From: Artemisia argyi
Lineage: Eukaryota > Streptophyta > Magnoliopsida > Asterales > Asteraceae
DNA length: 64,000 nucleotides
Direction of reading: 5' to 3'
Assembly: GCA_030686995.1 (NCBI GenBank)
Contig: CM060702.1
Location: forward strand, 62,593,340 to 62,657,339
The notes below the pieces were generated by a model, which saw nothing but the letters and a program-made list of their open reading frames with translations, searched no databases and was not told the DNA's origin. Shown one piece after another: positions 46,281 through 56,267 of this stretch. Made by a program: the position numbers and the translations under genes. Position 1 is the first letter of the stretch. The number at the start of each line of letters is the position of its first letter.

Positions 46281-48853
46281 TTAGTTTCTCTTGGGGACCC
46301 AAGCCATTACTGACTTGGATCTGCCTTGTGCATCAACATAGTTAAATTTCTTTAAATCACTTGATGCACTGCTGGTTTTGGAAACATTGTTTGTAACATT
46401 TGATTTTGGTTTCCAAACCCAACAAGCTGAGGCCTTAACAGCATAAAAATGATTTCCAACAACTGTATTTGATAAAACTTTTGGCCCAGAAGTAGAAAGT
46501 TTTGTTCTAGCAGCAGATTGCTTACTAGCAGCAGAGTGCTTACTAGCAGCAGAGTGCTTACAAGCAGTAGAGCCAGCAACAGAACCAGTTGTGATTTTAA
46601 AAGCACCATTTGATTTAGCAGCATATATTGATCTAGTTGCACCAGATCTTAACAACACAACCCTAGGAATCATGTTTCTATTTGGATGAGGGTGAGTATT
46701 CTGATTAACATATTTGTGATTCACCCTAGAGTATTGATTCCAAACAGGTTTCTTGTGGTCAGGACAGCTATTAATCAAATGTTCAAAGCTACCACACTTA
46801 TAACAAGCCTTTTTCCTCAATTGAAACTCACTACCTAATTTGTTTGAAACTAGGTTATTAAAGTTTCTCTGATTACCCCTAGGCTTATTATTGAAACCAT
46901 TCATTCTTTCTCTAGAAATCTCTTTATACTCAACCATTTTTCTAGAGATACCTTGACCTAGCACAGGTTTGCACAAACTTCACTTGTTCAATTTTAGGTT
47001 CAACTTTTTCAATCTTAGCAGGAATTTCTTCCTTTACTAAATTATGTTTTAGTTCAACCTGTTCTTGTTCCTCATCACTATCTGAGTACCAATCTTCAAT
47101 AATGGGAGCATCAGGAAATTTTCTACCCTCTACCTTAGGTGTTTCTAAGACACTTGTACTAGACTCACCTATTGGGTTTTCTATGTTCAGCTCACTAATG
47201 AAGGACAATTCTTTTCCTGGTGGATCATAGACACTCTTAACAGGAGGAGCAACCTCATTGTAACCTATTCCACTTCCTTTCCTCATTATTGTACTCTCAA
47301 TAGATTTATTAAGCAAATCAGAAGCATATTGTTGTTTGTTTACTCTTACTATATGTTTTTCTTTTTCAGCAAGAGCTGCATCTATATCTTTTTCTGCTTC
47401 TTTTAATTTATTTTTAAGAAACCCAATTTCACTGTTTTTCTTAAAAATCTCAACATCTTGTTGGTTAATTCTATCTACATATTCCATCTCACACTCTTTT
47501 AAGTACTCAAGTCTTCTTTCAACATTTTGAATACCTACTTTGTAACCTAAGTTATCAAGTTTTAGGTTTTCAACTTCTTTATTTAGACTCTCATTCCTAG
47601 ACTTAAGTTCTTGTATAGTTTCAGCACAAGACTTAAAAGAACACACAGATAAATTAGAATCATTAGATACCTCAGAGTCAGATCCAGAAGATGATGATGA
47701 ATAAGCCATTAGTGCAAAGTTATGCACTTCAGGCTTGACTTGAGCCACCAAGGAATAATTTGGTTCTTCATCAGCCAAATCACTCCAATCATACTCTCCA
47801 AATCCATCACAAGACACCAATGCAGTAGTAGTATTCTTTGTTTCTTAAGTCTTCTTTGATGCTTCACCATTTTTCTTTGGAGCTCTACATTCTCTGGCAA
47901 AGTGACCCTTCCTGTTATAGTTGTAACACTCTATCTTTGACTTGTCAAAGCCAACATTTTCTTTAGGTCTGTACTTGACTTCTCTTCCAGTTCTCTTCCA
48001 GAATTTTCTTGCCCTCAAGGTCAACATGGCCATTTGCCATTTAAGATCCATCTCTTCAAGATCATCTTGATCAAGGTGATCCAGATCTTGATTAAGTGCC
48101 TGTGACCTTATACTTGTAGTTAGATCAGCCAAGAATGCACATAAATCCATATCACTGGTGGAATTATTTTCATGAGAACTAGCAACAGATCCATCAGCAA
48201 TAGATACTCTATAAGCAGCAGAGTGAGATTCTTTAAACCCCTTTCACTTTGAAGATACAAAGGCAAGGTTTTGTGCACCAGAGGATGACGTAGATGTAGT
48301 ATTTAACTCTGGTTCATACACTCTTAAGTTGTTGTAGAGGCTTTCCAACTTCATAGTTTCAAAGTCAGGCTTATTCCTCCAAACAACAGTGTGCATACTC
48401 CATTCAGGTGCAAGACTTCTGAGGAACTTGAGATTTACATCTTCTTGTGGAACCACATAGCCAACAAGCTTTAGATGACTGACAAGTTGATTGAGCCTGT
48501 TGGATGTGCCAATAATCATTCCCTCCAAACCTGAATTCAATAGCATCTATTAACTCTTTAGCAGTCTCACAACTATCAAAGTCCAACTAAAACTCATTAG
48601 GTATTCCCATTAATAGAATACTGTGTGCCTTGATCTCCATCTTCCTTAACGAATTCTCTTCAGCAGTCTTGATTGGTATCTCTTTTCCATCAGCACCCTT
48701 CTTTGGTAAAGAGTCACCATTCATGATCACATTCCACATGTTAAAGTCAATCATGCGAATGTACTGTCTGATTCTCATCTTCCAAAGCTCATATTCACCA
48801 GGGTTGAGCATGGGAACCTTTGAAGCAGTCACCATATGTGTGTCATCACCCAT
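46281..48853 (-). pseudogene. Element C gag with two zinc-knuckle motifs and coiled coil
   Basis: The ATG at 48853 starts MGDDTHMVTASKVPML; NPGEYELWKMRIRQYI is the usual start of Copia gag (DUF4219-like). Capsid-like sequence continues over a stop (48587) and frameshift to PEWSMHTVVWRNK and LYNNLRVYEPEL. The first knuckle reads CYNYNRKGHFAREC, with the second zinc Cys changed to Tyr (near 47925). A long coiled coil lies at 47290-47650 (ETIQELKSRNESLNKEVENL). A second, intact knuckle, CYKCGSFEHLINSC, is near 46795. A segment with the repeated unit SAASKHSAASK (46500-46570) is encoded by the AGCAGC motif. There are several stops and frame changes (near 48560, 48244, 47845 and 46960). Confidence 0.85.
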
Positions 48854-48939
48854 CTTTAGCAGTTGATTAGGAACAGCAAACTTGCAAAGAATAGTTTCTT
48901 CTTGATTACAACTTCTAGATCACAAGCTCTGATACCACT
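48854..48939 (-). other. Element C gag leader and primer-binding site
   Basis: A short leader. On the minus strand TGGTATCAGAGC (48926-48937) is a perfect match to the classic plant initiator Met-tRNA primer site, preceded by ACAAG. Its neighbour to the right is therefore the end of a 5' LTR, but that LTR is not the 474-bp type. Confidence 0.85.
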
Positions 48940-48963
48940 TGTTGGGTCTAATATTTGAGTTAA
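48940..48963 (-). repeat. Last ~24 bp of an unidentified 5' LTR
   Basis: TGTTGGGTCTAATATTTGAG continues the primer site as an LTR end should (minus strand: ...AGACCCAACA), but does not match C's LTR end (GGGATCAACA). The sequence switches at 48964 to the inverted copy of C's aORF. Confidence 0.6.
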
Positions 48964-49990
48964 TGGTGCAGTTAAAACCTAAGTCTTATCAAGAGGTTTT
49001 TGACTTGTATCAACAAGCTAAGAGACAAACTGATACCTTCTATCCTATGGGTTGTGCTGAAGATTTGGAACATATTGCTCGGATGAATAAAAACTTGGTA
49101 CCTGAAAAAGTGGCTGAAGTAGAGCATGTTCAAGAAGCAGATGTTGTTAAGCAGCTTGATGATGCAGTTAAGACTCCTTCTTCTGTGCAAAGTGGTAAAA
49201 GAAAAGGTGTTGTTCATAAATCATTTGCAAAGAAGAAGAGGAAAACAGGGGAAGAAAGCAGTTCTAAGCCAGAAGGAGATGAGTTCAAGAATGATTGTGA
49301 TCATATTCCTCCTGAGCATTTAAAGAACAATTGAAGGTTTACACTATGGTTGGCAAGATGGAAGATCCTGAAGTAGTTGATGCCATACCAATAGGAATCT
49401 AATATCCTATTATCAAAGTAACAACAGGATATGATACTAAAATTGGAGCATTTCATGATGTTGAGAGATCTGATGGTAAGACTCACAGGTTTCTTAGATT
49501 TCAACAGATGCTATACTACTTTGATAGAGAGGATGTTGATGACTTGTGGAAGTTGTACAAAGCAAAGTTTGGAGCTGAGAAGATTGATGGAAAAAAGTAA
49601 GAGAAAGATCAAATTGATCATATCATAACTATGTCTGATAATGTTCTATGGAGAGCTCTAAAACTTATGTATGAACCTTCAATGGATGATTCTGATTGGA
49701 CAGAGATAGTACAATACAAAGTAAGAAAATGGAGACTCTTTCAAGATTCTAGAGTTCATATGCTAGTAATTGGACCAATTACTTTGTATATGCTAGCTGA
49801 AAAGGATTACCCAGTGGTAAGATACTGGAATGCTGTCAATCAGATGGTTAATGGTGCTGGATTACTCAAGTTGCAGAAAGACTATGATACTGATGATCAG
49901 GCATTCAATTTGCTGTCAAAGTATAAGAAGATACTTGATCAACAGACATCTCAAGACTTGAGTGTTTGGAAGCATCCTCCTGGTGTTTAG
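48964..49990 (+). pseudogene. Inverted partial copy of element C aORF (right arm)
   Basis: A plus-strand copy of the aORF C-terminal part (LKPKSYQEVFDLYQQAKRQ to MLAEKDYPVVRYW and KKILDQQTS). It matches 37738-38728 on the other strand from exactly TGGTGCAGTTAAAACC onward. It has its own lesions: one base missing near 49322, stops near 49400 and 49600, and further small differences. The two copies have therefore diverged since duplication. It continues into a plus-strand LTR. Confidence 0.85.
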
Positions 49991-50046
49991 ATGAGCTTTG
50001 AAGAAACTTAATGATTTAGAAATAAATATTAAGTTTAGGGGCGGAC

Positions 50047-50520
50047 TGTTGGGTTTTGAGTTCTGCTGCTGAGTGAAACTGCTGCTATGATGAAACTGCT
50101 GCTAGTGTAAATGATCCTGCTGCTGATGACAAAGTGCTGCTAAGGAAAATACTGCTGAAGGAAACTACTGCTGAAGTGATAAGCATGTATTTGTAGTAGA
50201 TAATTATAGAATAGATCGTGTGTATATTTTATACGTCTAGAATATTCTTATCTTGCATAGAAAGTTATTGTAAACCTAGTAGGACTCATTGGCCTATAAA
50301 AGGAGGATCGTAGGGTTAGATTATGTAAGTATTGTTAAGTTTTCGTTTACATTTCAAGGTTGTAAAACCCTAGCATTGTTGAGTGCTCGTATTAATAATA
50401 TTGAAGTGTTGATAGTGAATTGTTCTTCTTAAGTTAAGCTTTTACATTCCGCATTCAAGCTTAAGTGTTTTACTTTAAGTCAACTTCTATATAAGATCGT
50501 TTGCTCAACTGGGATCAACA
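50047..50520 (+). repeat. Inverted copy of the element C LTR
   Basis: 474 bp on the plus strand, TGTTGGGTTTTG to GGGATCAACA, preceded by the purine tract TTTAGGGGCGGAC. Unlike a normal 3' LTR it is followed by ATTGGTATCAGAG, an LTR-primer-site junction. Its TATA box (GCCTATAAAAGG) is intact. It forms a 1,557-bp inverted repeat with 37172-38728, together with the aORF piece. Confidence 0.9.
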
Positions 50521-50595
50521 ATTGGTATCAGAGTGAAACTGCTGCTATGATGAAACTGCTGCTAGTGTAAATGATCCAACAATTGGTATTAGATC
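50521..50595 (+). other. Patchwork junction with LTR and primer-site copies
   Basis: The primer site TGGTATCAGAG (50523-50533) runs at the shared bases GAG into a 47-bp exact copy of the LTR segment 50071-50117, ending GATCC. A second copy of the LTR end plus primer site, AACAATTGGTATTAGA, follows at 50578. The switches occur at short shared bases, as in template switching. Confidence 0.75.
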
Positions 50596-50636
50596 TCACA
50601 TGTTTTGTCTTATCAACTTAATTGTAATACCCAACA
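50596..50636 (-). repeat. Terminal 41 bp of the F / solo-LTR family
   Basis: TCACATGTTTTGTCTTATCA to AATACCCAACA matches the right end of the solo LTR at 31531-32091 (about 32051-32091). It is followed on the right by a minus-strand purine tract, CTAGGGGATGAT, so it is the 5' side of a 3' LTR of a minus-strand element F. Confidence 0.7.
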
Positions 50637-53600
50637 ATCATCCCCTAGTGGATAATGACAAACCGAATAAGCATGAACTTCCCCTGAAGTTAGTATCTCA
50701 TGAAACATGTGACTTCCCCTTGCACCATGCATATCATCAAGGATCTTCAGGCCAGGCTGCAATCATGTAAATCCCCTTCCCCTTTTTCTCATCATCAAAT
50801 AGGGGACAAATGTAAGCAACCTTGATCTTCACAACCATGAATCAATATTACACTTCCAATCCATCTTTCCAATGTCTTAAATCACCCACCATTAAGTTTT
50901 CCGCACTAAAAATGGACTTGAAACAGTAGAAATCAAAACTAGCAGTAGTAATAAGAACTAGCAGTAGCAAAAACCTTCACCTCGACGTAGCATATAAATG
51001 GTTAAACATTTAAACACTTAAGCTTCCCTTGAAACCCATATGTTAACCATGTGTTGAATGTAGGCTCTATGTAATGATCACTGTTGAAGAAAACTAAGTA
51101 TAACCAACTTGATACTGAAGTAGAACAACCCAAACTTGTTTCTTATGTCTTGTACTAACTTCGTGACTCCAAACTTATATGAAACAGCAAATATAAGTAC
51201 ACCGCAATCCCTTGAAAAAATCCTCCTCTTCAATGAGACACTGAGCACTACAATGTAACTCCTTTAAGTGATAGTTGACTAGGTCTTCATCCATCCACCC
51301 CTTGACCTATGAAAACTAGATTTTGACAAGTCTTCGTCACACTTAAACACTTAAAGGAGTTACAACCATAAAGCACGAACAAGTTATCTTCAACCGTAGC
51401 ATATAAATGGTTAAACATTTAAACACTTAAGCTTCCCTTGAAACCCATATGTTAACCATGTGTTGAATGTAGGCTCTATGTAATGATCACTGTTGAAGAA
51501 AACTAAGTATAACCAACTTGATACTGAAGTAGAACAACCCAAACTTGTTTCTTATATCTTGTACTAACTTCGTGACTCCAAACTTATATGAAACAGCAAA
51601 TATAAGTACACCGCAATCCCTTGAAAAAATCCTCCTCTTCAATGAGACACTGAGCACTACAATGTAACTCCTTTAAGTGATAGTTGACTAGGTCTTCATC
51701 CATCCACCCCTTGACCTATGAAAACTAGATTTTGACAAGTCTTCGTCACAACCATAAAGCACGAACAAGTTATCTTCAAAGTGTAACAACCACTTTGAGA
51801 TATGATAAGAACACGCATCCAAGAAACTTCACTTCAACGTCAAATAGGTGATAAAAACCTTTCTTCGTAATCAATTGAGCAATAAGAACAAGCCTTTGAA
51901 TCTGTTTAGAACTCATAAATCAAACTCCAAAAATCTTTCTTGTGTGTGTGTTTTCCCCTCGTGTGTGTGTTGGAACCACCTATTCTAAATCAACTATATA
52001 CTTCCGTCACTTTTGTACTTCATGCCCAACAAACTGATGATGCAACCAGTCTTCATATTTGTACCATTCTTTAAACAAAAACCATTTACATCTCTCGTAA
52101 AAATCCACAGCCAATATCAAACCAAGTTAATATTAAGATAGCAACGTGCCAAATTAATATGCAATGAAACTAAACCACATCACCAGTAATGTTGATTCAT
52201 CAACTTCTAAACCATTAATAGATACAACTGTCCAAGATCTGTACGAGGTTCTTAAATAAACAACCAGTAAAGAAATCCTCCAAGTAATACCATGCAAAGG
52301 ACAATAGCGACATGAAAATTCAACAATATCCACCATTAATGACCACCGTCCCATGATAGAATACCAATTAAAGAATCAGAGAATTAACATGCGAGCCACT
52401 GACCCACGATGCATGCTTCAACCAAAACAGTTATGATAACCTCCAAAGCTGTAACAAATACACATACTGTTTCTTTCTTCAGTTGTAACACCAACATCTT
52501 TATCTTGTACGCAAACAGTTGTAACATTCGTTAGTAGTACAAATACAAAGCTCAGCAGTGGTAACAATAAAGTGGCAGTAGTGGAAATTAATACATGAGC
52601 AGTGGTAAAAGTTGTACTACCAGTGGTAACCACGAAGTCGAGCAGTGGTAACTTGAAACGTAGTAGTGGGAATAATATAAAGAGCAGTGGTAATCGAACC
52701 AGTAACCGTAGTTTTAACACAAGCGTATCCTTACTCCTAAAACCTACCAATATTCACCATGTCCTAGTAACCTTACTTCCCCTAGTAACCTCAGTATGAA
52801 ACATACATGATCCAATACCTAATAGCAGTTGCTTAACTTCGTGTTCCAGTAATCTCATTCATCACACAAAGTAAGCTTAGTCATGTTCTCCTTGTAGCCT
52901 TACTTATTAGCATCAGTAACCTCACTTTCAAAAATGTTTGATCAGTAATATATCAGCTCTTATGCGTATCTCTACTCCCTGTTCCAGTAACCTTAATAAC
53001 AAGCACCAGTAGCTCCACAAGAAAACCTTATGCGTATGTTAACTCTTTTTCTTTTCAAATCACAATCGATATTCTCTGGTGTTGGGAAGTGAGAGAGAGA
53101 TGTTTCAAGGGTTTCTAATATGTCTAGGGTTTTCAGTATACAAGATATGTTAAGCATGAATAGCATCAACCATAGTTAAGAAAACCACGCTATAGAAAAC
53201 CCTAATTGCCACATATAACTTCTGAAACCCTAAACACCAATCATAAATCTATCCAAAAACTTCATTCTTCCATGAATCATAGACATCAAACATCGTATAT
53301 CCAACTTCCATGATGAATTAATACAAGTAACAAGGAATTCAGAAAGTTGAATATCAAAGAAAACCCTAAAAAGCGACTTACAAAAAGTGTTTCTGCAGTA
53401 GACTTTGAGACTGTATATCTTTTTACTGAGAGCTTAGATTGAAGATCCCTCCGGTGGGATTGTAGCTAGATATACCGAGAATCTTCACAAAGAATTTTAG
53501 CCTGATCCAACGGTTAACGAACGAGTTATCGCCTATTGAAAATTGACCTGCAGAAAGATACAAAAATTGTACCAAATTCGAATTTTTCTTGTTTTCTTCG

Positions 53601-53645
53601 TTCTTCGACAAACCAAACCTTGTAAATCCCAGATATCAAGAGCCC
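50637..53645 (-). other. Non-coding interior attributed to element F and/or the element C leader
   Basis: 3 kb without supported genes. It begins with F's polypurine tract and ends at the primer site next to C's 5' LTR. It contains a 409-bp tandem duplication (50987-51777) and a field of degenerate CAGTGGTAAC/CAGTAACCT repeats (52540-53010). How much belongs to F's 3' UTR and how much to C's leader cannot be decided here, and no boundary or duplication between them was found. Confidence 0.5.
50987..51777. repeat. Tandem duplication, period 409 bp
   Basis: A block starting GTAGCATATAAATGG at 50987 is repeated from 51396 with only a few changes. The first unit has about 21 extra bases near its end (CTTAAACACTTAAAGGAGTT region, near 51340). 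There are two copies and no coding content. Confidence 0.9.
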
Positions 53646-53659
53646 CCGCTATGATACCA
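53646..53659 (-). other. Primer-binding site next to element C 5' LTR
   Basis: On the minus strand TGGTATCATAGCGG starts two bases after the LTR end. The first eight bases match initiator Met-tRNA. It differs after TATCA from the perfect site at 48926-48937, which shows that this leader and the gag leader come from different element versions. Confidence 0.8.
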
Positions 53660-53661
53660 CT

Positions 53662-54135
53662 TGTTGATCCCAGTTGAGCAAACGATCTTATATAGAAGTT
53701 GACTAAAAGTAAAACACTTAAGCTTGAATGCGGAATGTAAAAGCTTAACTTAAGAAGAACAATTCACTATCAACACTTCAATATTATTAATACGAGCACT
53801 CAACAATGCTAGGGTTTTAAAACCTTGAAGTGTAAATGAAAACTTAACAATACGTACATAATCTAACCCTAGGATCCTCCTTCTATAGGCCAAGGAGTCC
53901 TACTAGGTTTACAATAACTTTCTATGCAAGATAAGAATATTCTAGACGTAAAAAATATACACACGATCTATTCTATAATTATCTACTACAAATACATGCT
54001 TATCACTTCAGCAGTAGTTTCCTTCAGCAGTATTTTCCTTAGCAGCACTTTGTCATCCGCAGCAGGATCATTTACACTAGCGGCAGTTTCATCATGGCAG
54101 CAGTTTCACTTAGCAGCAGAACTCAAAACCCAACA
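53662..54135 (-). repeat. 5' LTR of element C
   Basis: 474 bp, the same length as 37172-37645 and about 97% identical. It is followed by CTTGT, the same five bases that precede the left LTR. Confidence 0.93.
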
Positions 54136-54140
54136 CTTGT

Positions 54141-56267
54141 GCACACAAAACAGTGTACAACCCGTTCTTTTAAAGAAAGGAGCCTGAGGTACGCATCAGT
54201 GCCTCAATCCTCATATAAGGAGCGAAGGCTTCTTACTTTTGAGTAGAGTTAATCAAACATTTTCTGATTTTCATAACTCTGCTCAAAAGACAAGTATTTC
54301 ACCTCAATAAGAATTCAATTGTTGAGGGGGAGCTCTTGAAACAAAATCATTGTTCTTGAAATCAAAAGTTCTTGTTGAATTCTCCCCATAAGACTCAAAA
54401 GGCATATTTTAATCAAAAAGGTTGTCAAAAATATCATCTTATATGCTATTTTTAAGGGGGAGAAAAAGTGAATGTGATTAAAATATGAAAGTTCAAAGTT
54501 GCTTATAAGTCAAATCTCATGCGAGCTAGACTCAGAATTCACCCAAGAATTGACGAAACATAAAAGTTAGTAATCTCAAAAAGACTTATCCTCGACGGGT
54601 AATAACATCAAGTTAGTTCCTAGAGCTAGTTGTCACCTAAAAGCTGACAATGGAACTCTTTAACTAGCCACGTAAGCGTGTCTCGAAAAGGATTTGTCTT
54701 AGTAGAAATGTACCATTTCGAGAAACTTTCTGTGGACTTGAACAGGCCGGGTAATAACTTCAAGCTAGTATAACTAGTGATGTAAGCATGTCTCGAATCG
54801 GTCGGGTTCACTGAAAGTGGATCAATTCAAAAAGTGCTTGTTCCTCCCGCATGTGCAAATTTATTAAAATACTTATGAGCACATGTGAAGGGGGAGCCCT
54901 TCAAAAGTAAACACAAAACTCTCAAAGTGTTAAACAAAATGTTTGATAATCACAAACACTTTGAGAGATTTTCAATCAAAGGTTTCTTGGCTATTGTCGG
55001 ATAATCGTGGAGTTATAAAGTGATTAAGATAGGAAAAACCGTCCTATGATCCGCCAGAGCCGGAGGGATCTACCCAAGGACATCACCAATAGTTAGAATT
55101 AGAAGTCCTTATGTATGATACCAAAAAAAAGGGAGCAAAGAATGAAAGTGGAAAGAAGGAGTTGAAGAATTAAAAAGAAAAGTAAAGAAAAGGGTGAAAA
55201 GAAATAGCCCTCCATATGTTCAACCTTAGGGCAGACACCGGGTTCAATTCGTATGCTACTGGTTGTTGCTAAGACGACGCCGGTATTGAAGATAAAGTCG
55301 TCATTGACCCAGTGACGCAATGCACTAAACCTTCTAGCCACTCAAGTTCTCTTAAAAGAGCTTGTTTCATTCTCACGGGGAACCGGTGTAATCTATCGAC
55401 CTATCTCTTAGAGATGGTTGATATTGAAGCAGGAGACCCCTCCCTAGTCTCCGCATAGGAAACCTAAGTGTCCACTTTTCGAGTCTAGAGCCATGAGATA
55501 CATCAAAGATCTCTTAGGAACACTTAGTATTTCTACAACTGGTGTTCTACATCAATGGACACTAGCTGTAAATTATCGAGTCCTTCGCAGATCTTAGCAA
55601 TCTGCCGAGAACGTTTATGAGAGAATTACAAATGTATTCCTCAATGATTGAATGGAAATTCCTGCAAGGTTCAACATCAAACAGCCCTGACAGCAGGTCA
55701 CTTCGGTAACCCCACTCGGGTTACGCTTAGTGTTTGCGGTGGTTTCTTAGCGGTCTACAGTCGTGGAGTGATCCCCATCGACTCACCCAGTCATTTAGCT
55801 ACTAAGTAGGTCTTATAAGCTCCTTCGGGAGTATCTGACATGGGAACGGGCTTGATAAGGGTTAGAAGGAGTCTTCACACTATGCTGTTGACGATCTCTA
55901 GTTCCTTATCTGTAAGTACCGGATGTTTTATTGCTAATTGTTTACCTGCAGGGACACATCATCTCCATGGAGACAAATTCCACATGCTCATACATGCATC
56001 TTGAAATCATCAAAAGCTCCCTCAAAGATCAATGCAACACAAAGTTCAAAGAAAGATTCTACGCCAAAAAGAAGAATCTACAGAGTATAAAGACTAAAGA
56101 TCAAAAGTCTAAGAAAGGGAACTACGTACATGTATAAGTCAAAGTTCAAAGATGTATGAGCATGTTGGAATGGCGGACTACCACCACAGACGTGGAAGTG
56201 ACAACAGGCAGACAACTTCATAACTTGATCACTATCACAACAACAATGAACAAAGAACAAAGAACGA
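54141..56267 (+). other. 3' UTR of element A, conserved and apparently structured
   Basis: It continues A after C and aligns with B's 3' UTR over its whole length: about 80-85% at first and about 94-96% in the block near 55000-55880. That block contains many stems kept between A and B: 55395-55422, 55432-55452, 55464-55471 with 55520-55527, 55539-55565, and 55706-55724. Internal purine tracts GAGGGGGAG-type lie at 54325-54333, 54453-54461 and 54887-54895. There is no supported ORF. It ends where D starts, about 130 bp short of A's expected 3' LTR. Confidence 0.75.

Larger units (their letters stand above)
37172..54135 (-). mobile_element. Element C: Copia retrotransposon nested in A's 3' UTR
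   Basis: The outer borders are two 474-bp LTRs (37172-37645 and 53662-54135) flanked by a perfect CTTGT duplication (37167-37171 and 54136-54140). A's 3' UTR continues across the gap in homology with B. The minus-strand coding order is gag, protease, integrase, RT, RNase H, spacer with an antisense ORF, aORF. Between the gag leader and the 5' LTR (48940-53645) the structure is disturbed: an inverted copy of C's own 3' end, a patchwork junction and remains of element F. The LTRs differ at about 15 sites by my count (96.8%), roughly 1.2 million years at 1.3e-8 per site per year. Confidence 0.88.
5617..56267 (+). mobile_element. Element A: SIRE/Maximus-like Copia retrotransposon, split by nested insertions
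   Basis: A plus-strand Copia element: 5' LTR, Met-tRNA primer site, leader, gag, protease, integrase (interrupted by B), RT, RNase H, spacer with a solo LTR, aORF, and a 3' UTR interrupted by C. Removing B (12235-28050 plus one TTACT) and C (37172-54135 plus one CTTGT) restores continuous similarity, which shows the order of events. A's own 3' LTR is not present: by comparison with B, element D begins roughly 130 bp before it. The rest should lie to the right of D and E. The SIRE/Maximus label is inferred from the large gag with coiled coil, the post-pol ORF and the initiator-Met primer site. Confidence 0.85.

Noticed and set aside
48926..48937. TGGTATCAGAGC as part of a Met-tRNA gene
   Set aside because: Only the 3'-end complement is present, at a fixed distance from an LTR end, as for the other four sites; these are primer-binding sites.
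50047..54135. Complete plus-strand element between the LTRs at 50047 and 53662
   Set aside because: The two LTRs are in opposite orientation, so they cannot be the ends of one element.
55225..55275. tRNA-like GGGTTCAATTCG in A's 3' UTR
   Set aside because: The T-arm-like word is present, but no acceptor or anticodon stem can be built around it, and B's version reads GGGTTCGATACG without a cloverleaf.
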